From positions 1 to 64,000 of the IMG/VR virus record IMGVR_UViG_3300010371_000003: a stretch of 64,000 nt of DNA, one strand, 5' to 3'. Shown one piece after another: positions 30,027-37,952 of the stretch. Each line of letters opens with the position of its first letter. The stretch's first letter is position 1. A model generated the notes under the pieces. It was not told where the DNA came from, made no database searches, and worked only from the letters and a program-made list of their open reading frames with translations. The position numbers and the translations under genes were made by a program. This DNA is from a virus.

Positions 30027-33000
30027 TCAGTAAAGGACCGCCTGACAATCGATGTTCATCTCGGTCACGCTCTTGCCCGTCGCCGAGTCCGTCCGATAAA
30101 CGGCGACGAACAGCATCGCCCCGGATGGGATGCTTCCCGAGAACGTTGCCCGTCCGAGCGGACCCAGCGTCGTCCCCCAGTTGCTCGTCGTGAGCGACGC
30201 GGCCAAGTTGTAGGCCGACAGGTCGGTGGAGTAGTAGAGGCCGAAGACCTCGGTGTCAGTTCCGCTGCCGCTCGTCGCTCCGCTGTAGTAGTTGGAGCAG
30301 GTGAACACGCCGCCGGTAAACGTCCGCGTCGTGGTGTACCCAATTGGGAATGTGGCATCAACGCCTCGGTGAGCATTGAGTGTCAGGCCCACCGAACCGC
30401 TGACTGTTGTGTACACGTCTGTATTGGACGTCTGACTTCCGAGGGACCCGTTTGGGAAGAAGATGACCGCCATGTTCGCGGTCAACCCGACACCGCTGGC
30501 TGACAGGGCCTGGGACCATGTCATGGTCTGAGACGCGGGAGACGTAATGGGGGCCTGGTAATCGACGCCAGCGACGGCCGCCTGCAACACATGGCCAGTG
30601 CTCGTTTTGACCATGCTTGTGCCGGCGACGCTGTCCACCTCCAGGTTGTTCTTGACGACCGTGTCGCCGGCGTTCGTGAGCCGCATCCCCTCGGCCCACG
30701 ACGTCCCGTTGAACACCGACAACACCAGGTCGCTCGTTATCGCGGTCCCGGGGACGCTGTTGCCGACCGCGACAGCCTTGGTCGGTGAAGCATCTTTCCA
30801 GAACTGCGTGGTCACGCCCGTAGAAGAGGTTGGGATTTCCTGAAGTCCATTCGCGTTGTTGGTCGAGAGTGTCCCGCTCGAATCGAGCAAAAGGTGACTG
30901 TTGCCGCCGGACATCAACGTAAACAGACTGGAATTGCCGACGCCGGTCCCGATGTCAAAGCGTCCGTTCAGCTTGGAGATCTCCTGCGTGGCGCTCTGGT
31001 TCAGCGCCAGCGCAACAGTGCTCGCGTCGGACCCGTCGATTTCCACGGGACCGCCCTGAACCCAGATCGCGGGCCGCGTCGTGCATGACGCCGATCCCGT
31101 GCAGGTCCACGGCCCGGCGACGGTCAGGGTCGCGAGCTCGTCGACGGTGACCGCGGAGCTCGACGTGAGCGTGTTGGCGCCCAGGTAGAGGCCGCCCTGG
31201 TGCGAGGTGACGTGCGTCGTCCCGGTCAGCGTCTCGGTCACGCCGTCGAAACGATAGAGGCCCTGCAAGCTGGCCGCGCTCGCAGTCGACTGCGGGGTCA
31301 TGGACCACTCGACCGTCGTGGGCGACGTCGGCGCGAGCGGCGTGCCGCTGTTCGTCCACGTCGCGCCGACCAGGTTAACGCCCTCGATGACGCCGCTCGC
31401 GGTGATCGACTGACGAGTCGTCCCGCCCGTGTACGAGTTGAATGCGTTGGCGCTCGACGTCCCGGCGTAGAGATTGCCGCCGGTCTTGTTGATTTGCTGG
31501 TCGGCGGCCTGGTTCAGCACGAGCGCGTAGCCGCTGCCGTTCGACGACCCGATCGTCACCGCGCCGGTCGTCAGGGTGAAGGTGCTCGCACCGGTCAGGC
31601 CGGTGCCGGTCCCGATCGCGATCTGGGGCGACGCCGGGTAGGTCGTCGTGGCAGCCGAAAGCGTGCCACCGGATAAGGTCAGACCGGACAGCGCGACGCG
31701 CGTAAGCTGGCCGCTGGCCGCGTTGGCGTAGACGAGCGCGTCGGACCCGCCGGCCAGGTTCGGGATCTGAACCTCGCCGGTCGACAGCGCGATGACCCGC
31801 GAGATGTTGCTCGACATCAGCGTGGCCATGTCTGGGCCCGTCGTCCCGAAGTCCACGCGGCCGCCCGACTTGGCGATCTGCTGGGTGCCGGCCTTGTTCA
31901 ACAGGATGGACACGCCGCTCGCGTCCGAGTTGTTCAGGGTCGCCCGCTGGTTCGCGCTGTCCCAGACGAAGCCGGCGTCACCGGTCAGGATCGTCCCGTT
32001 GCTGTAGGCGACGCGCCCGGACCCAGGCACGGCTCCCGAGGTAAGCGCGCCGGCGGCGCCGTAGAGGACGCCCGTCGGGTAGGTAATCGGCGCCTGGTAG
32101 TCGAACCCGGGCGAGGCGATCCCGACGTTGCCGCTGGCATCGGTCTTCAGCATGCCGGCGCTGTAGGCCGTCAGCTGGAGCAGCCCGCCCGCGCCGACGA
32201 CAACGCGGCTGATGTTGCCGGTCATGAGGGTCACCTGAAAAGCCCCGGCCGTTCCGACGTCGAGACGACCGTTGAACTTGGCGAGCTGCTGGGTCGCGGA
32301 CTCGGTCAGCGCGAGCGCGACGGACGACCCATCGTCGCCCGTGAGCGTCAGGTGGTGCGCGGTCACCAGGTGGGTCACGGTGCTCTCGGTGAACGTCGAA
32401 TCGCCGACCGGGCCCGTCGCCGCCGCGACCAGCACGTCGGGCGCCGCCGGCCAGCCCGTGCTGAGGTTCGAGATCGAGTCACCGGTCGCGAGGTAGTCGA
32501 GGGGGTGCGTCGCGAGCGCGAGCTGCCCGCCGGTCGACGGGAGGATCTTGGCCATGCCGCCAGCCGCGTACTGGGGCAGGAACACCGCAGCCGAGGTCAG
32601 GGTCAGCGCAAGCACCCCGCTCGGCGCGAAGTGGATGTAGTTGCCGGTGCCGCTGCTGGTCTCGATGGTGAGCCGGTTCGGACCGCCATCGCTGCCGGCG
32701 TAGGTCGAGCTGCCGAGGAAGATGTCGGCGATGGTGCCGACGTTGTTGATCAGCCGCAGCTCCGAGTAGGCGCTGTTTCCGGCGTTGTTGTTCTGGACGT
32801 ACGCGCCGACGCCCCCCGTCGAGTTCCCGACGATGTGCAGCGGCGCGGATGGCGACACCGTGCCGAGACCGAACCTATGAGCTGCTGGATCGTAAAAGAA
32901 GTTCGAGTGGTCCTCGGCGAGCCCGCCGTTCCAGAAAATGACTGACCCGTTCGAGAAGCTGCCGAGGCCGGTGGCGGGGACCGTTCCCGTCAGCGTCGAG

Positions 33001-34622
33001 TAGGCCAGCGACTGGCAGACGACACCCGCACCAGTCGTCTGGAAGATCTGGCCGGTGCCGGTGCAGGTGACGTCCTGCACGTTGGCCGTCCCGACGCCAG
33101 GGTTGCCCACCAGCGACAGGCCGGCGCTCTGGCGAAGCTTCGCGTTGCTGACGACGTTGGGCTGGATCGTGGCCGGGACCGTGCCGGGGCCGGTGAACGC
33201 GACGTCGCCCGTCCCGCCAGTCACGTAGGCGCCAGGCCCCTGGATGTCGGCTCCCCCGGTGGTGGCACCGCTGGCCTGGATGGTGGCGGCGGCCAGCGCC
33301 GACCCGGTCCACTTCAGGACGCCCGTCGGCGGCGCGATCGTGCTCAGCAGCTGCGCGCCGGTGGCGATGGACGGGAGGCAGTCGCCGGCCGAGACCGCGC
33401 ACCACAAGGGGCCAGTCGTCAGGCTGCCCAGGTTGAAGGCATTCACGGGCGCGCTCGTGGCCCGCCGGACCAGGTAGTAGCCGTTCGCGTTGGCGCCCGT
33501 GGTGGCTGAATTGGACGGCCGCCACGCCGATCCGTTCCAGGTCAGGACCTGGCCGCTGGTGGCGCCGTATTGGGACAGGGTCAGCGTGATCGGTCCGACG
33601 GCGGGGCCGACCCCCTGAACGTCGCCATCAAATCCGATGTTCGTGGTGGGCGTGACGAACGTCTGCGCGGTCGCGCCGGTGATTCGCCCGTAGACGTCGC
33701 GCTGGATGGCCGCGATCCCGCTTCCGCCGTAGTTCGTCTCGGGGCCCAGGACGGGGAGGTCGAACGTCGGGTTGCCGCCCGATCCGTTGCCGTTGCCGAT
33801 TGAGATGGTGCCCAGCGGCGATGTCAGCGTGCGTGTGGCCGCCCAGGCGCCGGCCGAGGCGACCCCGAACCCGGTGCCCCCAGGCGCCGAACTGGCCGGG
33901 TTGGCCGGCGCCCAGGCGCTGCCGTTCCAGCCCAGGATCTGGCCCGACGTGGCGCCGCCCTGGGCGATGCTGGCCGGGGGCACGAGCGCCCACGTCAGCG
34001 CGCCGGCCGCCCGCTGGAAGACCTGCCCGTCAGCCGTGGCCGGGACGTCCTGGGGCGCCGCGGTGGCGTTCGTGGCGTTGGCCTTGGCCGTCAGGGCCGG
34101 CATCGTGGCGGCCTGGGCGTTGCCCACGGCGCCGCTGGCGATGCCCGCGCTTCCGACCTGACCCCAGCTGGCCGCCGGGCCGGCGCCGGTTACCAGCACC
34201 TGGCCCAGCGTGCCCGGCGTCAGGTTCCCCAGCGGCAGCAGCCCGGTCACGTAAATGCCGGCGTCGAGGTGGAGCGTCAGCGCCGCTGACCCGGGGCCGG
34301 CCGCCGTCCCGCCGCCGGTGAGCGCGTTCAGGTAGGCGCCGGGCCCCTGAAAGTCAGATCCGCCCGTCGTCGCGCCGGCCGCCTGGGCGACGCCGCAGCG
34401 GAACAGCGGCGAGCCACCCGTGAACACGACCACGCACGGAAGCCCGCTCCCCGGCATGTCGCCGCGACGCACCGGCTCGCCGCCGGTCACCGGGGTCAGT
34501 AGGTTTCGGATCCGGAACTGGTTCTGAAAATCCTGGTTCGTGTAGACCGGTGCATCGGCGCGCGCGGCACGGACGGCCGTCAGCACCAGCAGTAGCGCGA
34601 GGATGACCCGGCGGCCGAACAT
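30027..34622 (-). CDS. Very large repeat-containing fibre-like protein with signal peptide
   Basis: 1531 residues, Gly/Ala/Ser/Thr-rich. The N-terminus FGRRVILALLLVLTAVRAAR is a signal peptide. The body has tail-fibre phrases such as SGQILGWNGSAWAPAN and GVDYQAPIT, several times. Four units of roughly 60-100 residues share ALxLNQSATQQIxKxxGRxD then a Gly/Ser strand region (near 30970-32340). The C-terminal 130 residues (after SGPASQT-like sequence) look like a receptor-binding tip. Phage tail fibres normally lack signal peptides, so this may be a host-surface adhesin or decoy made in the lysogen. Confidence 0.75.
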   Translation of the reverse strand: MFGRRVILALLLVLTAVRAARADAPVYTNQDFQNQFRIRNLLTPVTGGEPVRRGDMPGSGLPCVVVFTGGSPLFRCGVAQAAGATTGGSDFQGPGAYLNALTGGGTAAGPGSAALTLHLDAGIYVTGLLPLGNLTPGTLGQVLVTGAGPAASWGQVGSAGIASGAVGNAQAATMPALTAKANATNATAAPQDVPATADGQVFQRAAGALTWALVPPASIAQGGATSGQILGWNGSAWAPANPASSAPGGTGFGVASAGAWAATRTLTSPLGTISIGNGNGSGGNPTFDLPVLGPETNYGGSGIAAIQRDVYGRITGATAQTFVTPTTNIGFDGDVQGVGPAVGPITLTLSQYGATSGQVLTWNGSAWRPSNSATTGANANGYYLVRRATSAPVNAFNLGSLTTGPLWCAVSAGDCLPSIATGAQLLSTIAPPTGVLKWTGSALAAATIQASGATTGGADIQGPGAYVTGGTGDVAFTGPGTVPATIQPNVVSNAKLRQSAGLSLVGNPGVGTANVQDVTCTGTGQIFQTTGAGVVCQSLAYSTLTGTVPATGLGSFSNGSVIFWNGGLAEDHSNFFYDPAAHRFGLGTVSPSAPLHIVGNSTGGVGAYVQNNNAGNSAYSELRLINNVGTIADIFLGSSTYAGSDGGPNRLTIETSSGTGNYIHFAPSGVLALTLTSAAVFLPQYAAGGMAKILPSTGGQLALATHPLDYLATGDSISNLSTGWPAAPDVLVAAATGPVGDSTFTESTVTHLVTAHHLTLTGDDGSSVALALTESATQQLAKFNGRLDVGTAGAFQVTLMTGNISRVVVGAGGLLQLTAYSAGMLKTDASGNVGIASPGFDYQAPITYPTGVLYGAAGALTSGAVPGSGRVAYSNGTILTGDAGFVWDSANQRATLNNSDASGVSILLNKAGTQQIAKSGGRVDFGTTGPDMATLMSSNISRVIALSTGEVQIPNLAGGSDALVYANAASGQLTRVALSGLTLSGGTLSAATTTYPASPQIAIGTGTGLTGASTFTLTTGAVTIGSSNGSGYALVLNQAADQQINKTGGNLYAGTSSANAFNSYTGGTTRQSITASGVIEGVNLVGATWTNSGTPLAPTSPTTVEWSMTPQSTASAASLQGLYRFDGVTETLTGTTHVTSHQGGLYLGANTLTSSSAVTVDELATLTVAGPWTCTGSASCTTRPAIWVQGGPVEIDGSDASTVALALNQSATQEISKLNGRFDIGTGVGNSSLFTLMSGGNSHLLLDSSGTLSTNNANGLQEIPTSSTGVTTQFWKDASPTKAVAVGNSVPGTAITSDLVLSVFNGTSWAEGMRLTNAGDTVVKNNLEVDSVAGTSMVKTSTGHVLQAAVAGVDYQAPITSPASQTMTWSQALSASGVGLTANMAVIFFPNGSLGSQTSNTDVYTTVSGSVGLTLNAHRGVDATFPIGYTTTRTFTGGVFTCSNYYSGATSGSGTDTEVFGLYYSTDLSAYNLAASLTTSNWGTTLGPLGRATFSGSIPSGAMLFVAVYRTDSATGKSVTEMNIDCQAVLY
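30970..32340 (-). repeat. Four degenerate tandem units in the fibre-like gene
   Basis: Units centred near 32305, 31900, 31520 and 31000 encode variants of LALNQSATQQIAKxxGRxD-G. They are separated by about 380-520 bp and differ in sequence, so they are diverged internal duplications rather than recent repeats. They define modular shaft repeats. Confidence 0.6.
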
Positions 34623-35026
34623 CAGAGCGTCGCCATCGCCTGCCCTGCCGCGGCCGCCTCGAGGCGCGCCTGCATGTCGGCCCGCGCCTCGCGCGCGGCG
34701 ACCTGGCGGGCATCGGGGTCGATCCGCGTCCAGATCTGAAGGCGTCCCATTCGGAGCGCCGCCGTGATCATGACGCCGTCGCAGTTGAGGCCGCGGCTCT
34801 CGAGGATCTGCCGCGCCAGCTGCACAACGGCCGCGTCGCTCCTGATCTGCCCCGGCGTTCCTTCGAGCAGCTCCGCCTGGGCGTCGAGCGACTGAGCGAA
34901 GTCCGCCTTGCGCAGCTCGACGTCGACGAGGTCCTTGCGTCGGCCGATGCGACGCATCGCCTTCTCGAAAGCGTTCTCTTCGGGCGTGCGCCGGCGCTCA
35001 CGCCGGATTCGCGCTTGCTTTCCCAT
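34622..35026 (-). CDS. Basic helical protein
   Basis: 134 residues. A very basic start (GKQARIRRERRRTPEENAFE) is followed by helices (SDAAVVQLARQILESRGLNC, VMITAALRMGRLQIW). ATG of the fibre-like gene overlaps its stop. No signal peptide, unlike the genes downstream. Perhaps a chaperone or regulator for the fibre-like gene; inference only. Confidence 0.6.
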   Translation of the reverse strand: MGKQARIRRERRRTPEENAFEKAMRRIGRRKDLVDVELRKADFAQSLDAQAELLEGTPGQIRSDAAVVQLARQILESRGLNCDGVMITAALRMGRLQIWTRIDPDARQVAAREARADMQARLEAAAAGQAMATL

Positions 35027-35249
35027 CGGTCTCCTTTGGGTGGGCTGCCTGCCACCGGTTGATGGCGCAGCTGCACACGTCCGTCCGCGGCACCGCGACC
35101 CCGCCCTTTCGGAACGGGACGGCTCGCGTCAAGAGCCCCAGGTCGCAGCCGAGGGGGCAGCGCGGGTCATAGGAATCAGCCACTTCCGCCCCGTCGACCT
35201 TTCGGCCGTCGAAGGTCCGGATGACCTGGGTGTAGGGGGCGTCCGCCAC
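34998..35249 (-). CDS. Small Cys-containing protein
   Basis: 83 residues. TQVIRTFDGRKVDGAEVADS, then CPLGCDLGLLTRAVPF and TDVCSCAINRW: five cysteines. It overlaps the next gene by 29 bp. First gene of the - strand run below the divergent gap at 35250-35458. Function unknown. Confidence 0.6.
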   Translation of the reverse strand: MADAPYTQVIRTFDGRKVDGAEVADSYDPRCPLGCDLGLLTRAVPFRKGGVAVPRTDVCSCAINRWQAAHPKETDGKASANPA

Positions 35250-35272
35250 AGGCCGATGGTCCGCCGCCCCGG

Positions 35273-35298
35273 GCGCCGCCCCAACTTCGGGGCGGCGC
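35273..35298. terminator. Perfect 10-bp GC hairpin
   Basis: GCGCCGCCCC (35273-35282) and GGGGCGGCGC (35289-35298) with a 6-nt loop. It lies 24 bp upstream of the - strand start at 35249. The short T-poor flank makes it a structural terminator or a leader hairpin. It would block tail-operon read-through into the exported-protein operon. Confidence 0.5.
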
Positions 35299-35402
35299 GG
35301 CTTCCTGAACGCGCGCCCAGCTTGCGCCCACCCCCACCTCGACCGGAGACTGCTCGAGCTGGCCCGGCCGGCCGACTGATCATCGGCTGGTGGGCGGAGG
35401 GC

Positions 35403-35439
35403 GCTCCCCGACGCCCGGGGCCAGCGTTGACCGGGGAGC
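35403..35439 (+). promoter_or_regulatory. 8-bp inverted repeat in leader of + strand gene
   Basis: GCTCCCCG (35403-35410) and CGGGGAGC (35432-35439) lie just upstream of the Shine-Dalgarno (AGGAG, 35447-35451) of the gene starting at 35459. It could be an operator or a leader structure. The rest of the 209-bp gap shows no gene. Confidence 0.35.
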
Positions 35440-35458
35440 AGAGGTCAGGAGCGGACCC

Positions 35459-36163
35459 ATGGGACTTGATCTGAAACCCTGTCTTGGTTGCCGGCAACTC
35501 GTAGATGTCTCGACGCCGGCGTGCTTCGCGTGTGGGCGAAAGAGACCGACGGCGCGCGGCCCGCGCAAGGCCATCATCTGGTTCATCGTGGCGGTCGGCG
35601 TCCTGCTGATCGTCGGCCTGGCGAGCTCCTGCGGAAGCGTCAGCAACACCCCGGCCGGCGCCGGCGGCGCCGCCGGATCACCGACCCCAGCAACCGGCGG
35701 CGCCGCCGGCCGCCTCGGCGTGACCCCCAGCGGAACCGGTGGCGGCGCCGCGGGTGGCAGCGCGGCTGGGGCCTCCGGCGACGCTGGCGCCGCCGGAGGC
35801 GGGGCCGGCACGGTCGGCTGTGGCGACACCTTGTCCGATCCGAACAACTGCGGCGCATGCGGCCACGTCTGCCCCGCGAACCCGTACCAGACGTTCCCCG
35901 CTGCGCCGGAGGTCTGCTACCAGGGCAGCTGCTTGCTGCCCGGCGGATCGCTCTGCCAGGCCGACTCGGAGTGCCTCACCACGAGGTGCGCCAGTAACAA
36001 CGGCCAGGCGAAGGAATGCCAGCTCAGGTCGTGCGCCCGGGATAGCGACTGCCCGGCCCAGATGTCGAAGTGCACGGAGACCGCCCCCGACAACGGTCTT
36101 CCGTGCGCTTCTGCGCCGCACCCGGATGGCGGCTGGTCCTGCGTCTGCTTCGCGGTTCAGTAG
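35459..36163 (+). CDS. Membrane-anchored Cys-rich protein, lysogenic-conversion type
   Basis: 234 residues, with AGGAG seven bases before ATG. An N-terminal zinc ribbon (C8, C11, C22, C25) and a hydrophobic segment at 38-57 (AIIWFIVAVGVLLIVGLA) ending SSC come first. A Gly/Ala-rich linker (62-125) leads to a Cys-rich domain containing PNNCGACGHVC, typical of myxobacterial surface proteins, and repeated Cys pairs. It stands alone on the + strand inside the - strand virion region, the layout of a moron. Likely displayed outside the cell. Its end overlaps the convergent gene by 7 bp. Confidence 0.75.
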   Translation: MGLDLKPCLGCRQLVDVSTPACFACGRKRPTARGPRKAIIWFIVAVGVLLIVGLASSCGSVSNTPAGAGGAAGSPTPATGGAAGRLGVTPSGTGGGAAGGSAAGASGDAGAAGGGAGTVGCGDTLSDPNNCGACGHVCPANPYQTFPAAPEVCYQGSCLLPGGSLCQADSECLTTRCASNNGQAKECQLRSCARDSDCPAQMSKCTETAPDNGLPCASAPHPDGGWSCVCFAVQ

Positions 36164-36933
36164 GCGAGGTCGCCGGCGCCGCGCGCGGCGGCGAAGTCCA
36201 CCACCCCGTAACGCCCGCGGCCCGTGTTGCCGGTGCTGAGCTGCCAAAAGAAGGGGTAGTAGAGCATCCGGTCGACCGGGTTCGGGGGCGTCAAATCGAC
36301 GCCGAAGTTCTTCACGGGCGCCCCGTCGACGTAGACGATGACGCGCGGCGACCCGTCGTCGGAGGCGTTCGCGCCCTGGTACTCGAGCCGGACTCGGGAG
36401 CCGGTGGTGATCCCGAGATCCGTGTACGTCGGTGACCCAGCGGACAGGCAGGTGTAGAGCTGCCAGTGCGTGTCGGTCAGGCGGGCGACGATCGCGATTC
36501 CGATCGGCGCCGTCGCCGCGAAGGTGGTGCTGGTCCCGATCAACACCGGGTCACCGGCCGAGGCGAGCAGCCCGAACGCCCCCTCGCAGGACGACCCGAA
36601 TAGGCCGCTCAGGCTGAGCACGTCGACAGAGAGCGCCATGTCGGTGTCTTCGGTGATCCATGTGCCGCACAGCGGGTTCGCCTCGACCACCGCGATCGCC
36701 TGGCCGCTGGTCGAGACGTTGCCCGTGTCGAGGACGAGCGAACCGCCGGCGTACGGCGGCGGTGTTCCCGGGCCAGCCGGTAGCCCGAAGAACGCGGGGT
36801 AGATCTGGGGCGCGCCGGGCCCGACGTGAATGCCGTACTTCCAGCGTCCCGCCCATACGCCGCTGCCGCCCGTGTTCTTCGTGACCAGGCCGACGTCGTC
36901 CCAGCGTTCCTGCCACCTCGTGACCTTGGCCAT
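36157..36933 (-). CDS. Tail-associated protein with beta-sandwich (LamG-like) fold
   Basis: 258 residues from ATG 36933 with GAGG upstream. The sequence (KVTRWQERWDDVGLVTKNTG, AGRWKYGIHVGPGAP, VRLEYQGANASDDGSPRVIV) is beta-rich with a lectin-like C-terminal sheet (YVDGAPVKNF). Position after baseplate and tail genes suggests a fibre or tip protein. No exact family match was made. Confidence 0.6.
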   Translation of the reverse strand: MAKVTRWQERWDDVGLVTKNTGGSGVWAGRWKYGIHVGPGAPQIYPAFFGLPAGPGTPPPYAGGSLVLDTGNVSTSGQAIAVVEANPLCGTWITEDTDMALSVDVLSLSGLFGSSCEGAFGLLASAGDPVLIGTSTTFAATAPIGIAIVARLTDTHWQLYTCLSAGSPTYTDLGITTGSRVRLEYQGANASDDGSPRVIVYVDGAPVKNFGVDLTPPNPVDRMLYYPFFWQLSTGNTGRGRYGVVDFAAARGAGDLAY

Positions 36934-37235
36934 GTTGCGAAGCCTCGGTGGTCGACGAAGTCTCGGCGTTGGCCTCTCGGACTGCGCCACGCCTTGATCG
37001 GCTGGACGTACGCGGCATCGAGCCCCGCCGGAGACGTGGGCGCTGTGCCCGTCGGTTGCTTTTCCCAGGCGATCTCGTTCGCCAGCGCCTGGAAGCCCTG
37101 GTTCACGGTCGCGGCATCGACCGGATCGGTCAGGTCTGTCGGCACGCCGAGGACCGGGACGGTGTCGGGGCCCGGCAGCGCAGAAGGCGTCGCAACGCCC
37201 GTCGGGTTCCCCGTGATGGTCGTAGATCCAGGCAT
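36609..37235 (-). pseudogene. Tail-fibre-related ORF, 3' end unresolved
   Basis: The first 85 residues are convincing: PGSTTITGNPTGVATPSALP, then TVNQGFQALANEIAWEKQ and GLDAAYVQPIKAW. The same frame continues to 36609, but after about 36990 it lies antiregister inside the gene at 36157-36933 and turns Arg-rich. A truncation or frameshift near 36950-37000 is likely. The intact part resembles fibre start sequences. Probably a shortened or broken tail gene. Confidence 0.45.
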
Positions 37236-37253
37236 CGACTCAGCTCCTTGTCG

Positions 37254-37952
37254 TCATGGTGAAACGAATCGCACGCTGCCCCCGCCCCACTTGATTCCGG
37301 ACGGGTCCCACATCCTCGTCGGCGGCCAGCCCCACACCGGCGCGGAGAGGATCACCGCGCAGCCCTTGTAGACCCACTTCGACGGCTTCCAGCCGTAGAT
37401 GATCGAGTTGAAAAGGTCGGCGCTCGGGTCGCCATCCTCGAACGTGAAGCCGATCGGGGGCGTGAAGTCCGCGCCGATCACCACCATGAACTGGTTCCAC
37501 AGGGCGGGCGAGCTCCCGTCGAACGACATCGGTGCATGCGTCCCGTAGGTCACAACGCCGGCGTCCAAGTAGCTGTAGGTCTTGGCGCGCTTGACGATGT
37601 TCACCCCGCTGGCCGTGCCCATCGGGAAGCCCGCGCGTGCGAGCTCGAACAAGATGCTTCCGTCCGAGCCGCAGAAGGACGGCCCCGCTGGATCGTCGAA
37701 GCAGGTGCGCAACCGCTCGGCGTATGCGTCGTCGGTCTCACCGACCGCACGTCGGAGCTTCCGTTCCGCGCCGATGTAGGGCAACGCGTCGGGCGGCCCG
37801 TAGCCGGGCAGGCTCGCCATCACACCTTGGCGAGCTCGGTCCATGCTGACGTCCTTCTCGGCGCCGTAGGCCGTCTCCAGGACGGTGCCGTTCGCGCGCT
37901 GGAGGCACCCCGGCGCGCGCCTGCTCTGGTAGATCGCGTAGAGGCTGCCCAT
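37254..37952 (-). CDS. Tail protein I-like baseplate protein (Mu gp48 position)
   Basis: 232 residues. DRARQGVMASLPGYGPPDAL, AERKLRRAVGETDDAYAERL and FGSDGSILFELARAGF are consistent with gpI/gp48-type baseplate proteins that follow baseplate J. C-terminal half is Trp/Gly-rich beta. Downstream of the J gene by ATG/stop overlap, and precedes fibre genes, as in Mu and P2. Confidence 0.65.
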   Translation of the reverse strand: MGSLYAIYQSRRAPGCLQRANGTVLETAYGAEKDVSMDRARQGVMASLPGYGPPDALPYIGAERKLRRAVGETDDAYAERLRTCFDDPAGPSFCGSDGSILFELARAGFPMGTASGVNIVKRAKTYSYLDAGVVTYGTHAPMSFDGSSPALWNQFMVVIGADFTPPIGFTFEDGDPSADLFNSIIYGWKPSKWVYKGCAVILSAPVWGWPPTRMWDPSGIKWGGGSVRFVSP

